From: Pseudoduganella violacea
Lineage (GTDB): Bacteria; Pseudomonadota; Gammaproteobacteria; Burkholderiales; Burkholderiaceae_D
Reading direction: 5' to 3'
NCBI RefSeq assembly: GCF_014191875.1
Contig: NZ_JACHXD010000023.1
Span: forward strand, 19,780 to 83,779
Length of the DNA: 64,000 bases
A model generated the notes under the pieces. The model saw nothing but the letters and a program-made list of their open reading frames with translations, was not told where the DNA came from and did not search any database. Shown piece after piece: positions 33,919 to 44,107 of the stretch (its first letter is position 1; each line of letters starts with the position of its first letter). A program made the position numbers and the translations under genes.

Positions 33919-35190
33919 ATGTATTCACACGCGTTTTCGATTTTGTTTGTTTCCTTCCTGGCGCTGACCTTGCTGGTGCGCTTCTGGCTCGCCTCGCGCC
34001 ATATCCGCCATGTACTGTCGCACCGCGCCGCCGTGCCGGCCGAATTCGCGGAAAAAATCCCGCTCGCGGCGCACCAGAAAGCGGCCGATTACACGGTGGC
34101 CAAGACCAAGTTCGGCATGCTGACCATGCTGGTGAATACCGCCATCCTGATCGGCTTTACGCTGCTGGGCGGCCTGCAGTGGCTGTCGGTCGAGGTGTAT
34201 AAACTGAGCGGCGGCGGCATGGGCTACCAGCTCGGCCTGATCGTCGCCTTCGCCTTGCTCTCCGGCCTGTTGGAACTGCCTTTCGACTACTACCGCCAGT
34301 TCAATCTGGAACAGGATTTCGGCTTCAACAAGATGAGCAAAGCCCTCTTCCTCAAGGATCTGCTGACCAATACCGTGGTCGGCGCGGCGATCGGCCTGCC
34401 GCTGGTGTGGGTGGTGCTGACGCTGATGGAGAAAAGCGGCGAATTGTGGTGGCTGTATGCCTGGTTCGTGTGGAGCGGCTTCCAGCTCCTGATGATGGTG
34501 CTGTTCCCGACCGTGATCGCGCCCCTGTTCAATAAATTCACGCCGCTGGCCGACGAATCGCTGAAGTCGCGCATCGAAGGCTTGATGCAGCGCGTGGGCT
34601 TCGCCTCCAAAGGCTTGTTCGTGATGGACGGTTCCAAGCGCAGCGCCCACGGCAACGCTTACTTCTCCGGCTTCGGCGCCAATAAGCGCATCGTCTTCTT
34701 CGACACCCTGCTCTCGCGCCTGGCGCCGCAGGAGATCGAGGCGGTGCTGGCCCATGAGCTGGGCCACTTCAAGCTGAAACACATCATCAAGCGCATCGCC
34801 ATGATGTTCGCCGTGTCGCTGGCCTTCCTGGCCCTGCTCGGCTTCCTGAAAAACCAGGTATGGTTCTTCACCGGCCTGGGTGTGGCGCCGCTGATCGTGC
34901 CGGGCCAGAGCAATGACGGCATGGCCCTGATCCTGTTCATGCTGACCCTGCCCGTGTTCACCTTCCTGTTCGGTCCTTTGACTTCGCTCAGCTCGCGCAA
35001 GCATGAATTCGAGGCCGACGCCTTCGCCGCCCATCACACCGATGCGCGCGATCTGGTGTCGGCCCTGGTCAAGATGTATGAGGACAATGCCTCGACCCTG
35101 ACCCCGGACCCGCTGCACTCGGCCTTCTACGATTCGCATCCGCCAGCCAGCGTGCGCATTCGCCAACTGAACCTGGCGGTGGCGCCATGA
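33919..35190 (+). CDS. M48 family Ste24-type membrane endopeptidase
   Basis: A 423-residue multi-pass metalloprotease. The zinc site is H279-E280-x-x-H283 in LAHELGHFKLKH, and the third ligand is in KHEFEADAFA. N-terminal residues (about 60-190) match the M48_N domain of Ste24 (CAAX prenyl protease 1), including PFDYYRQFNLEQDFGFNKM. Bacteria lack prenylated CAAX proteins, so it probably removes damaged or misfolded membrane proteins, like HtpX/BepA relatives. Its stop overlaps the phhB start (ATGA), and rsgA is coupled in turn, giving a three-gene operon divergent from orn. Confidence 0.92.
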   Translation: MYSHAFSILFVSFLALTLLVRFWLASRHIRHVLSHRAAVPAEFAEKIPLAAHQKAADYTVAKTKFGMLTMLVNTAILIGFTLLGGLQWLSVEVYKLSGGGMGYQLGLIVAFALLSGLLELPFDYYRQFNLEQDFGFNKMSKALFLKDLLTNTVVGAAIGLPLVWVVLTLMEKSGELWWLYAWFVWSGFQLLMMVLFPTVIAPLFNKFTPLADESLKSRIEGLMQRVGFASKGLFVMDGSKRSAHGNAYFSGFGANKRIVFFDTLLSRLAPQEIEAVLAHELGHFKLKHIIKRIAMMFAVSLAFLALLGFLKNQVWFFTGLGVAPLIVPGQSNDGMALILFMLTLPVFTFLFGPLTSLSSRKHEFEADAFAAHHTDARDLVSALVKMYEDNASTLTPDPLHSAFYDSHPPASVRIRQLNLAVAP

Positions 35191-35540
35191 GCGCGGCCAT
35201 CCTCGACGCGGGCGCGCTGCGCGCCCTGGACTGCGCCCACGCCACGCAAGCCCTGGCCTCGCCCGAAGCGGCGCGCCTGGCGGCCTTGCTGGACGGCTGG
35301 AACATCGAACAGGGCAAGCTCGCCAAGACCTTCGACTTCGCCAACTATTACGAAACCATGGCTTTTGCGAACGCGCTGGCCTTCATCGCCCACGGCCAGG
35401 ACCACCATCCCGAGCTGACGGTCGGCTACAAGAGCTGCGCCGTGCGCTATGACACGCATTCGGTGGGCGGCCTCTCGCTCAACGATTTCATTTGCGCCGC
35501 CCGCGTCGACGCCCTGCTGCACAAGGCGGTGCAGGCATGA
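35187..35540 (+). CDS. phhB: 4a-hydroxytetrahydrobiopterin dehydratase
   Basis: A 117-residue pterin-4a-carbinolamine dehydratase (PCD/DCoH). The active-site signature is in FIAHGQDHHPELTVGYKSC, including the paired histidines and proline, with the third conserved segment TVGYKSCAVRYDTHSVGGL. It recycles the pterin cofactor of phenylalanine hydroxylase in Pseudomonas-like bacteria, but phhA is not adjacent here. Translation is coupled on both sides by four-base ATGA overlaps with the protease and rsgA genes. Confidence 0.92.
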   Translation: MSAAILDAGALRALDCAHATQALASPEAARLAALLDGWNIEQGKLAKTFDFANYYETMAFANALAFIAHGQDHHPELTVGYKSCAVRYDTHSVGGLSLNDFICAARVDALLHKAVQA

Positions 35541-36433
35541 GCAAGACGATTCGCCTCGGCACCATCATCGCCGCCCACGGCCGCCACTATCTGGCCGAGT
35601 CGGAGGGCGCGCGCCTGCAATGCGTCACGCGCGGCAAGAAGACCAATGTGGCGGTGGGCGACAGCGTGCGCCTGACCCTGACCTCGCCCAACCAGGCGGT
35701 GATCGATGCCATCGAAGAGCGCAAGACCCTGCTCTACCGCTCGGACCAGTACAAGTCCAAACTGCTGGCGGCGAACTTGACGCAACTGTTCATCGTGGTC
35801 GCCACCGAGCCGAGTTTTTCCGACGATCTGGTGTCGCGCTCCCTGGTGGCGGCCGAAGCGGCCGGCATCACCGCGCACCTGATCCTGAACAAGACCGACG
35901 TCACCGAGTCGCTGCCGCGCGCGCGCGAACGGCTGCAGGTGTACACGGCCATGGGCTATCCGCTGCACGAGGTGTCGGCGCGCGCCGAGCCGGAAGCCAC
36001 GGTGGCCAAGCTGGCGCCGCTGCTGGCCGGCCAGTCCTCCATCCTGATCGGCCAGTCCGGCATGGGCAAGTCTTCGCTGATTAATCTATTGGTGCCGGAC
36101 GCCGATATCGCCACGCGCGAAATCAGCGAGGCGCTCGACACCGGCAAGCACACCACCACCTTCACCCGCCTGTACCACCTGGCCGATGGCGGCTGCGTGA
36201 TCGACTCGCCCGGCTTCCAGGAATTCGGCCTGTACCACCTGAGCGAAGGCATGCTGGAACGGGCGTTCCGCGACTTCGTGCCCCACCTCGGACATTGCAA
36301 GTTCTACAACTGCCGCCACCTGAGCGAACCGCAATGCAGCGTGCTGGCCGCCGTCGAAGAAGGCAAAATCGCGCGCATGCGCCATACCTTGTACGGCCAG
36401 CTGCTACACGAATCCGCACAAACGCTTTATTGA
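35537..36433 (+). CDS. rsgA: Ribosome small-subunit GTPase A
   Basis: A 298-residue circularly permuted GTPase that assists late 30S maturation. An N-terminal OB fold (about 1-70) is followed by G4 (LILNKTDV), then G1 GQSGMGKS (172-179), then G3 DSPGFQEFG, the permuted order of this family. The C-terminal zinc finger is HCKFYNCRHLSEPQC. The ATG at 35537 overlaps the phhB stop; longer starts are rejected. Nothing unusual apart from the linkage with phhB, which is common in betaproteobacteria. Confidence 0.96.
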   Translation: MSKTIRLGTIIAAHGRHYLAESEGARLQCVTRGKKTNVAVGDSVRLTLTSPNQAVIDAIEERKTLLYRSDQYKSKLLAANLTQLFIVVATEPSFSDDLVSRSLVAAEAAGITAHLILNKTDVTESLPRARERLQVYTAMGYPLHEVSARAEPEATVAKLAPLLAGQSSILIGQSGMGKSSLINLLVPDADIATREISEALDTGKHTTTFTRLYHLADGGCVIDSPGFQEFGLYHLSEGMLERAFRDFVPHLGHCKFYNCRHLSEPQCSVLAAVEEGKIARMRHTLYGQLLHESAQTLY

Positions 36434-36509
36434 TGTCATTCCCCCGCACAGCCGCTGCCTACTGCCTTACAATGCTTTGCATTGGCTTGCAAAGCCGGCA
36501 CTAACGGGA

Positions 36510-39356
36510 ATGACGATGGAGATGTTTGCTGTCGATGACGATGTGGCGCAATGGGAGCTGGCCCTCTTGCCCTTGCGCGGCGTCGCCCGTCTGCCGGTGC
36601 TGCTGCCGCTGGCCTGGCATCTGCGACAGCGCGACAGCGCGCGCGCCGAATCCTTCGCCGCCGAAGCCCTGGCCCTGCTGCCGCAAACCCGTCTCGATGC
36701 CGATGCCTGTAGCTTGATCAGCGCCCGCCTGCACCTGGTGCAGGGCGAGGCACGCTGGCTGCAAGGCCGCTTGGACGAAGCCGCCACGCTGGCGGCCCAG
36801 GCGCTGGCGGCGGCGCAAGCCCTCGACGATCCTGCCGGCCGCGGCGATGCCCATTGGCTGCAAGCCTGGATTGCCGTCGACCGCGGCGAGCACCGGCGCT
36901 GTGACGAGGAATTGGCGCTGTGCGCGGAAGTCGCGCGCGGCGCCGGCGACCAGGAAAGGCTGGCCGTGGCCGAAGGCGCCAGCGCGCGCTGGGCCGTGCT
37001 GCACGATCCGCGCGCCGCGGCGGCGCGCTGGGGCGTCCACTTCGCGCGCAAGACCGAGCGCCTGTCGCTGGCCGCCGCCACCTGGATCAGCGACTATATG
37101 GGCCTGAGCGCCAGCCAGGCCAATGATTTCGGCGCCGCCGCCAGCCACTACATCCACTGCTACGAATCGGCGCTGGAAACCGGCCAGCTGCGCGCCGCCA
37201 TCATCGCCGCCACCAATATCGGCGAAGACTTCTGCATCCTCAACGACCACCACTCGGCGCTGGAATGGATGCAGTGCGCGCTCGACCTGGCGCGCCCCAC
37301 CGGCTGGCCGCGCAGCATCGGCGCCTGCCTGATGCACACGGCCGACACCATGCGCCGCCTGGGCCGCATGGACGCCGCCGACGAGCTGCTGCGCGAGGCG
37401 CTGGTGATCCTGGCCCCGGTGTCCGGCGCGCGCAGCTATGCCATCGCCTTGCAGTACCTGGGCGACCTCTCGCTCGACCGCAGCCAGCACTCCTCGGCGC
37501 TGGACGCCTTCCTGCGCCTGCAGGGCCGGGCCGAAGCGCTGAACCAGCCCGACTTCCTCAGCGTGGCGCGGCGCGGCCAGGCGCACGCCCTGTCCTGCCT
37601 GGGCCGCGCCCAGGAAGCGCTGGAGACGGCGTTGGACGCGGTGCACCTGGCGGCCGACAAAGGCAATGCCCACCACCACATCGCCGCGCTGCGCGTACTG
37701 GCGCTGATCCACAGCCAGCATGCGCTGCCGCCGCCGCAAGGCATGACGGCGCTCAATCCGCCGCTGCACTATCTGCACCAGGCCTTGCACGTGGCCGCCA
37801 CGGTGGACGGCTATATCGTGCCGGGCGACCTGTACGAAGCCCTGGCCCACGAATACGCGCGCGCCGCCCATTACGAGCAGGCTTACGAGATGGCGCTGGC
37901 CGCCAGCGCCGCGCGCGAGCGCACCCACAGCCAGGAAGCCACCAACCGCGCCATCGCCATGCAGGTGCACCACCAGACCGAGCACGCGCGCGCCGAGGGC
38001 CACCACCACCGCGAGCTGGCCGCCTCCGAGGCGCGCCGCGCCGAAGTGCTGCAGCAGACCAGCGCCACGCTGGAGCGCCTGTCGGCCATCGGCCAGGAAG
38101 TGACCACCCACCTGGACGCGGGCGCCGTGTTCCGCGTGCTGAACCGCCATGTGCACGCCCTGCTCGCGGCCAATACCTTCGTCATCTATCTGTGCGATCC
38201 GGACGGCGCGCGCCTGAGCCGCGCCTTCGGCGTGGAGGATGGCCTGCCCCTGCCCGAGAACTCGCTGCCGCTCGACCATCCGACCGCCTATTCGGTGCGC
38301 TGCCTGCTGGAGCGGCGCGAAATCTACCTGGAGAACACGGCCCACCTGCAGCATCCGGTGGCGGCCGTCACGCCCGGCACGCAAGTCAGCGTCAGCGCCC
38401 TGTTCGTGCCGCTGCTGGCGGGCGAACGCGTGCTCGGCGTGATGACGGTGCAGGCCATGCACGCCAACGCCTACGGCGAGCGCGAACGGCTGATCTTCCG
38501 CACCCTGTGCGCCTATGGCGCCATCGCGCTGGACAACGCCCACGCCTACCGCCAGTTGAAGGATGCGCAAAGCCAGCTGGTGTCGCAGGAAAAGCTGGCG
38601 GCCCTGGGTTCCCTGATGGCGGGCGTGGCGCACGAGCTGAATACGCCGATCGGCAACAGCCTGCTGATCGCCAGCACCCTGGAGCACAAGACGGCCGACC
38701 TGGAAGTGGCGCTGAACGGCCCCGGCCTGCGCCGCTCCGAGCTGGCAGCCTATATCGCCGACGCGCGCAAGGCGTCCGAGCTGGTGATGCGCGGCCTGCA
38801 CAGCGCGGCCGATCTGGTGAACAGCTTCAAGCAGGTGGCGGTGGACCGCACCACCGAGCAGCGCCGCCACTTCAACCTGCACCAGGTCACGCATGAAATC
38901 GTGGCGACCATGATGAACCGCATCCGCGCCTCCAACCACAGCATCGCCTTCGAGGTGCCGCAGCTGCTGGCGCTGGACAGCTATCCCGGCCCCTTCGGCC
39001 AGGTCATCACCAACTTGATCAACAACGCCCTGCTGCACGCCTTCGAGGGCCGCGAGAACGGCCGCATGCGCCTGGAAGCGAGCACGCCGGTGGAGGGGCG
39101 GGTGCAGATCTGCTTCAGCGACGACGGCGACGGCATCGCGCCCGAACACCTGGGCCGCATTTTCGATCCCTTCTTCACCACCAAGCTCGGTCAGGGCGGC
39201 AGCGGCCTGGGACTGTCGATCAGCTATAACATCGTCAGCTCGCTGCTGGGCGGGCAGATCTCGGTAAACAGCAGCAGCGCCGGCACCATCTTCACGCTGG
39301 ACCTGCCGCTGACGGCGCCCGAGCACGACCCGGAGCGCGCGGCGTCCATCTACTGA
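36510..39356 (+). CDS. Cytosolic TPR-GAF sensor histidine kinase
   Basis: A 948-residue kinase without transmembrane segments. Residues about 20-480 are tetratricopeptide-like helical repeats, then a short His-rich coiled coil (about 480-540), a GAF domain (about 545-690), and the kinase core with H708 in GVAHELNTPIGNSLL. The ATPase lobe shows N-box NLINNALLHAF, G1 DDGDGIAPEH, F-box FDPFFTTK and G2 GGSGLGLSI. The TPR-GAF-HisKA arrangement is like orphan kinases of betaproteobacteria that often feed diguanylate cyclases or sigma regulators. No response regulator gene is adjacent. The weak GGGA before the ATG supports 36510. Confidence 0.85.
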   Translation: MTMEMFAVDDDVAQWELALLPLRGVARLPVLLPLAWHLRQRDSARAESFAAEALALLPQTRLDADACSLISARLHLVQGEARWLQGRLDEAATLAAQALAAAQALDDPAGRGDAHWLQAWIAVDRGEHRRCDEELALCAEVARGAGDQERLAVAEGASARWAVLHDPRAAAARWGVHFARKTERLSLAAATWISDYMGLSASQANDFGAAASHYIHCYESALETGQLRAAIIAATNIGEDFCILNDHHSALEWMQCALDLARPTGWPRSIGACLMHTADTMRRLGRMDAADELLREALVILAPVSGARSYAIALQYLGDLSLDRSQHSSALDAFLRLQGRAEALNQPDFLSVARRGQAHALSCLGRAQEALETALDAVHLAADKGNAHHHIAALRVLALIHSQHALPPPQGMTALNPPLHYLHQALHVAATVDGYIVPGDLYEALAHEYARAAHYEQAYEMALAASAARERTHSQEATNRAIAMQVHHQTEHARAEGHHHRELAASEARRAEVLQQTSATLERLSAIGQEVTTHLDAGAVFRVLNRHVHALLAANTFVIYLCDPDGARLSRAFGVEDGLPLPENSLPLDHPTAYSVRCLLERREIYLENTAHLQHPVAAVTPGTQVSVSALFVPLLAGERVLGVMTVQAMHANAYGERERLIFRTLCAYGAIALDNAHAYRQLKDAQSQLVSQEKLAALGSLMAGVAHELNTPIGNSLLIASTLEHKTADLEVALNGPGLRRSELAAYIADARKASELVMRGLHSAADLVNSFKQVAVDRTTEQRRHFNLHQVTHEIVATMMNRIRASNHSIAFEVPQLLALDSYPGPFGQVITNLINNALLHAFEGRENGRMRLEASTPVEGRVQICFSDDGDGIAPEHLGRIFDPFFTTKLGQGGSGLGLSISYNIVSSLLGGQISVNSSSAGTIFTLDLPLTAPEHDPERAASIY

Positions 39357-39491
39357 TCCAGCAATTCTCACACCCGCCATATTATCCACGCCGCGTCTGG
39401 CCGTGCGCCAAAGAAAACCCGTATAATGATTTTTTCAAGGCTGGCCGGACGGCGCCCTGCGGTCCTCGGCCACGCATCAAAAATTGCCACC

Positions 39492-40418
39492 ATGTCTACG
39501 AAAAAACCGATCAAACACTACCTCCAGTTTTCCGATTTCACGTTGGAAGAATATGAATACGTGATCGAGCGCGCCCATGTGATCAAGCGTAAGTTCAAGA
39601 ACTACGAGATCTACCACCCGCTGATCGACCGTACCCTGGTGATGGTGTTTGAAAAGAATTCGACCCGTACCCGCCTGTCCTTCGAGGCCGGCATGCACCA
39701 GTTGGGCGGCGCCGCCATCTACCTGAACACGCGCGACAGCCAGCTCGGTCGCGGCGAACCGGTGGAAGACGCCGGCCAGGTGATGTCCCGCATGTGCGAC
39801 ATCATCATGGTGCGCACCTTCGGCCAGGAGATCATCGAGCGTTTCGCCGCCAATTCGCGCGTGCCGGTGATCAATGGCCTGACCAACGAGCACCACCCCT
39901 GCCAGGTGTTCGCCGACATCTTCACCTACTACGAGCACCGCGGCCCGATCACGGGCAAGACCGTGGCCTGGGTGGGCGACGCCAATAATATGCTGTACTC
40001 CTGGCTGCAGGCGGCCGAAGTGTTCGGCTTCCACCTGAACGTGTCGACGCCAAAAGGCTACGATATGGACCTGTCGCAGGTGCGGACCAAGCGCTACACC
40101 TTCTTCGACAATCCTTCCGACGCCTGCGCCGGCGCTCACCTGGTCAACACCGACGTCTGGACCAGCATGGGTTACGAGGCCGAAAACGCGGCCCGCCTGA
40201 AAGCCTTCGACGGCTTCATGGTCGATGCGGCCAAGATGCAGCGCGCCGCGCCCGACGCCCTGTTCATGCACTGCCTGCCCGCCCACCGCGGCGAGGAAGT
40301 GGCGGCCGAAGTGATCGACGGCCCGCAATCGGTGGTGTGGGACGAGGCGGAAAACCGCCTGCACATCCAGAAGGCGCTGATCGAGTACCTGCTGCTGGGC
40401 CGCATCGCTAATCAGTAA
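39492..40418 (+). CDS. argF: Ornithine carbamoyltransferase
   Basis: A 308-residue enzyme that makes citrulline from ornithine and carbamoyl phosphate, sixth step of arginine synthesis. FEKNSTRTRLSFEAGM is the carbamoyl-phosphate-binding STRTR motif, NGLTNEHHPCQVFADI the H-P-x-Q region, and FMHCLPAHRGEEV the ornithine-side HCLPAHRG motif. Start chosen at ATG 39492 (MSTKKPIKHYLQF, the family start); the in-frame ATG at 39426 adds 22 unlike residues. Followed 38 bp later by argG in the same direction, so the two pathway steps are co-located and probably co-transcribed. Confidence 0.97.
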   Translation: MSTKKPIKHYLQFSDFTLEEYEYVIERAHVIKRKFKNYEIYHPLIDRTLVMVFEKNSTRTRLSFEAGMHQLGGAAIYLNTRDSQLGRGEPVEDAGQVMSRMCDIIMVRTFGQEIIERFAANSRVPVINGLTNEHHPCQVFADIFTYYEHRGPITGKTVAWVGDANNMLYSWLQAAEVFGFHLNVSTPKGYDMDLSQVRTKRYTFFDNPSDACAGAHLVNTDVWTSMGYEAENAARLKAFDGFMVDAAKMQRAAPDALFMHCLPAHRGEEVAAEVIDGPQSVVWDEAENRLHIQKALIEYLLLGRIANQ

Positions 40419-40456
40419 GCGCACTCCCCTATACCCAACCTGAAACGAGAACGAGC

Positions 40457-41689
<1,233 letters not shown>

Positions 41690-41710
41690 GCAGGTCAGCG
41701 CTCCACGCCA

Positions 41711-41733
41711 AGCCGCCTACGGGCGGCTTTTTT
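41711..41733 (+). terminator. Intrinsic terminator of argFG
   Basis: AGCCGCC and GGCGGCT arms with a TACG loop are followed by a run of T residues, 22 bp after the argG stop. Textbook form. Confidence 0.9.
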
Positions 41734-41818
41734 GCGTCCGTCATACGCACCGCTCGCGCTGCCAGCTTCAAAATGGTACATTTCCAGCCATATGCCCGGT
41801 CCCCGCCCAGGAGAAAAA

Positions 41819-43636
41819 ATGATTAAAAATCTGAGCATCAAGCACAAACTCTATTTCGGCTTCGGCACCATTCTCGCGGTCCTGATCATCCTGCTGCTGC
41901 TGGCCTACAACCGCTTCCAGAGCCTGGCCGAGGCAAATAACTGGGACAAGCACACGATGGAAGTGCTGCATGATATCGACACCGTCAACAACGCCATCCT
42001 GAGCATCCAGGTCGAGGTGCGCGGTTATCTCTTGACCGGCAACGAAGCCGCGCTGAGCGGCGGCGACAAGGACAAGATCGCCGAAATGAAGCGCGATCTG
42101 CGCCAATTGGTCAAGCTCACCGCCGACAATCATGAACAGAACGAGCGCTTCAAGAAGGCCGAAGCCGTGCTCACCACCTGGGCCGACACCCTGATGCGCG
42201 CCCAGATCGACAAACGCCGCTCGCTCGGCAACACCGCCGGCGCCGCCGACCAGATGGGCCAATCCAGGGAATTGCGCGACGCCGCCAACGCGGTGCTGGA
42301 GGGGCGCCGCCTGCTCGACGAAGCGGCGGCCGAGGAAGACCGCCTGCTGGCTCAGCGCACCCAGGTCAGCCAGCGCCAGCAGGAAAACATGCTGATGGTG
42401 CTGACCGTCGGCGGCGCCGTCTGCGTCACGCTGTCGCTGCTGGTGGTGATCCTGCTGTCCAAGGCTATCCTGGCGCCGCTGGCGAATCTGACCTGGGCCG
42501 TGGGTCGCATTACGGCCGGCGACCAGAACGCGCGCGCCACCGTCAACACCGGCGATGAACTGGGCCAGGTGGGGAATGCCTTCAACCAGATGGCGCAATT
42601 CATCCAGACCAGCCAGGAAAAGGAAAGAGCCGCAACCGACCTGCTCAAGTCCAAGGTCGATACCCTGCTGGTGGCCATCAACAAGGCGGCCGTCGGCGAC
42701 CTGACCGGCAATGTCGCCATCGGCGGCGAAGACGCTATCGGCCAGTTGGGCGGCGGCATGGGCCGCATGTTCGATAATCTGCGCCTGCTGATCAATAATG
42801 TGCAGAAGGCCGGCATCCAGGTCACCACCTCGGCCACCGAGATCGCCGCCTCGGCCAAGGAGCAGGAAGCGATGGGCGTGGAGCAGGCCCAGACCAGCGT
42901 GGAGATCCTGGCCACCACCAAGGAAATTTCCAGCAACACCAGCCAGCTGCTGAAGACCATGGAAGACGCCACCGCCGTCGCCGACTACACCACCAGCGCC
43001 ACCGCCGAAGCGCAGGGCAATCTGCGCCGCATGGACCAGACCATGCACACCATGGTGGCGGCCACCGACTCGATCAACGCCAAGCTGGCCGCCCTGTCGG
43101 AAAAGGCCAGCAATATCAACAGCGTGCTGACCACCATCACGAAAGTGGCCGACCAGACCAATATCCTCTCGCTGAATGCCGCCATCGAAGCGGAAAAGGC
43201 GGGCGAGGCGGGCCGCGGCTTCTCGGTGGTGGCCACCGAAATCCGCCGCCTGGCCGACCAGACCTCGGTTTCCACCTGGGATATCGAACAGATGCTCAAG
43301 GAGATGCAGTCGGCCGTTTCGGCCAGCGTGATGGGGATGGACAAATTCTCCGAAGAGATCCGCCGCAGCGTGGGCGAGGTGCGCCAGGTGGTCGAACAAC
43401 TGTCCGGCGTGATGGACCAGGTGCAGAAACTGGCGCCGCAATTCGACGCCGTCCTGCAAGGCATGCAGTCGCAGGCCGTGGGGGCGCAGCAGATCACCGA
43501 AACCATGATGCAGCTGAACGACGCCACCCAGCAGACGGTGGAATCGCTGAAGTCCACCAGCGAAGCGGTACACCAGTTGCAGTACGCCGCTACCGACCTG
43601 CAAGCCAGCGTCACCACTTTCGCCACCGCCGGCTGA
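41819..43636 (+). CDS. wspA: WspA-type methyl-accepting chemoreceptor
   Basis: A 605-residue membrane receptor at the head of a wsp operon; in Pseudomonas WspA senses surface contact and drives c-di-GMP synthesis. Two transmembrane helices (about 11-33 and 205-232) bracket a CHASE3-like helical periplasmic domain with the VRGYLLTGNEAAL motif. A HAMP segment and long cytoplasmic coiled coil follow. The signalling tip reads ADQTNILSLNAAIEAEKAGE. AGGAG lies just before the chosen ATG; the longer start at 41732 is rejected. There is no C-terminal pentapeptide for CheR/CheB docking. Confidence 0.9.
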   Translation: MIKNLSIKHKLYFGFGTILAVLIILLLLAYNRFQSLAEANNWDKHTMEVLHDIDTVNNAILSIQVEVRGYLLTGNEAALSGGDKDKIAEMKRDLRQLVKLTADNHEQNERFKKAEAVLTTWADTLMRAQIDKRRSLGNTAGAADQMGQSRELRDAANAVLEGRRLLDEAAAEEDRLLAQRTQVSQRQQENMLMVLTVGGAVCVTLSLLVVILLSKAILAPLANLTWAVGRITAGDQNARATVNTGDELGQVGNAFNQMAQFIQTSQEKERAATDLLKSKVDTLLVAINKAAVGDLTGNVAIGGEDAIGQLGGGMGRMFDNLRLLINNVQKAGIQVTTSATEIAASAKEQEAMGVEQAQTSVEILATTKEISSNTSQLLKTMEDATAVADYTTSATAEAQGNLRRMDQTMHTMVAATDSINAKLAALSEKASNINSVLTTITKVADQTNILSLNAAIEAEKAGEAGRGFSVVATEIRRLADQTSVSTWDIEQMLKEMQSAVSASVMGMDKFSEEIRRSVGEVRQVVEQLSGVMDQVQKLAPQFDAVLQGMQSQAVGAQQITETMMQLNDATQQTVESLKSTSEAVHQLQYAATDLQASVTTFATAG

Positions 43637-43648
43637 GCGGAACCGCCG

Positions 43649-44107
43649 ATGAAAGTGCTGGTCTTCCATATCGGCGCCGACCGCTACGGTCTACCGCTGG
43701 CGCTCGTGCGGCGCGTGCTGCCGCTGATGGAATTGAAGGCGCTGCCGCTGGCGCCGGACGCCGTGGCCGGCCTGATGAACCTGCACGGCGCCAGCGTGCC
43801 CGTGATCGACCTGTGCCGCATCAGCGGCGGCGCGCCGGCGGCGCAGCAGGTCGACACCCGCATCCTGCTGGTCGATTACCACACGCCGGAAGGCGCGCTG
43901 CATGCGCTGGGCCTGCTGGCCGAGAAAGTGCAAGGCGTGCAGGAAGTGGATACGGCGGCGCTCAATCCCAGCGGCGTGGCGGCCGCGCCCTTTCTCGGCG
44001 CGGTGGCCGGCGACGCGGCCGGCATCGTACAACTGGTGCGGCTGGAGGAGCTGCTGCCGCCCTCCTTGCGCGCGCTGCTGTTCCGGCCCGAGGACCAGCC
44101 ATCATGA
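43649..44107 (+). CDS. wspB: WspB-type CheW adaptor
   Basis: A 152-residue single CheW domain protein that couples the receptor to the WspE kinase. MKVLVFHIGADRYGLPLALV is the usual first beta-barrel motif, and AGLMNLHGASVPVIDL the conserved second-barrel strand (the I-N-x-R-G-x-x-x-P-V-I-D pattern of CheW). It begins 12 bp after wspA and its stop overlaps wspC by four bases (ATGA). Order in the operon matches Pseudomonas wspB. Confidence 0.9.
   Translation: MKVLVFHIGADRYGLPLALVRRVLPLMELKALPLAPDAVAGLMNLHGASVPVIDLCRISGGAPAAQQVDTRILLVDYHTPEGALHALGLLAEKVQGVQEVDTAALNPSGVAAAPFLGAVAGDAAGIVQLVRLEELLPPSLRALLFRPEDQPS

Noticed and set aside
36501..39389. Minus-strand frame of 962 codons opposite the TPR-GAF kinase
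   Set aside because: Composition artefact; the plus-strand frame carries recognisable TPR, GAF and kinase motifs.
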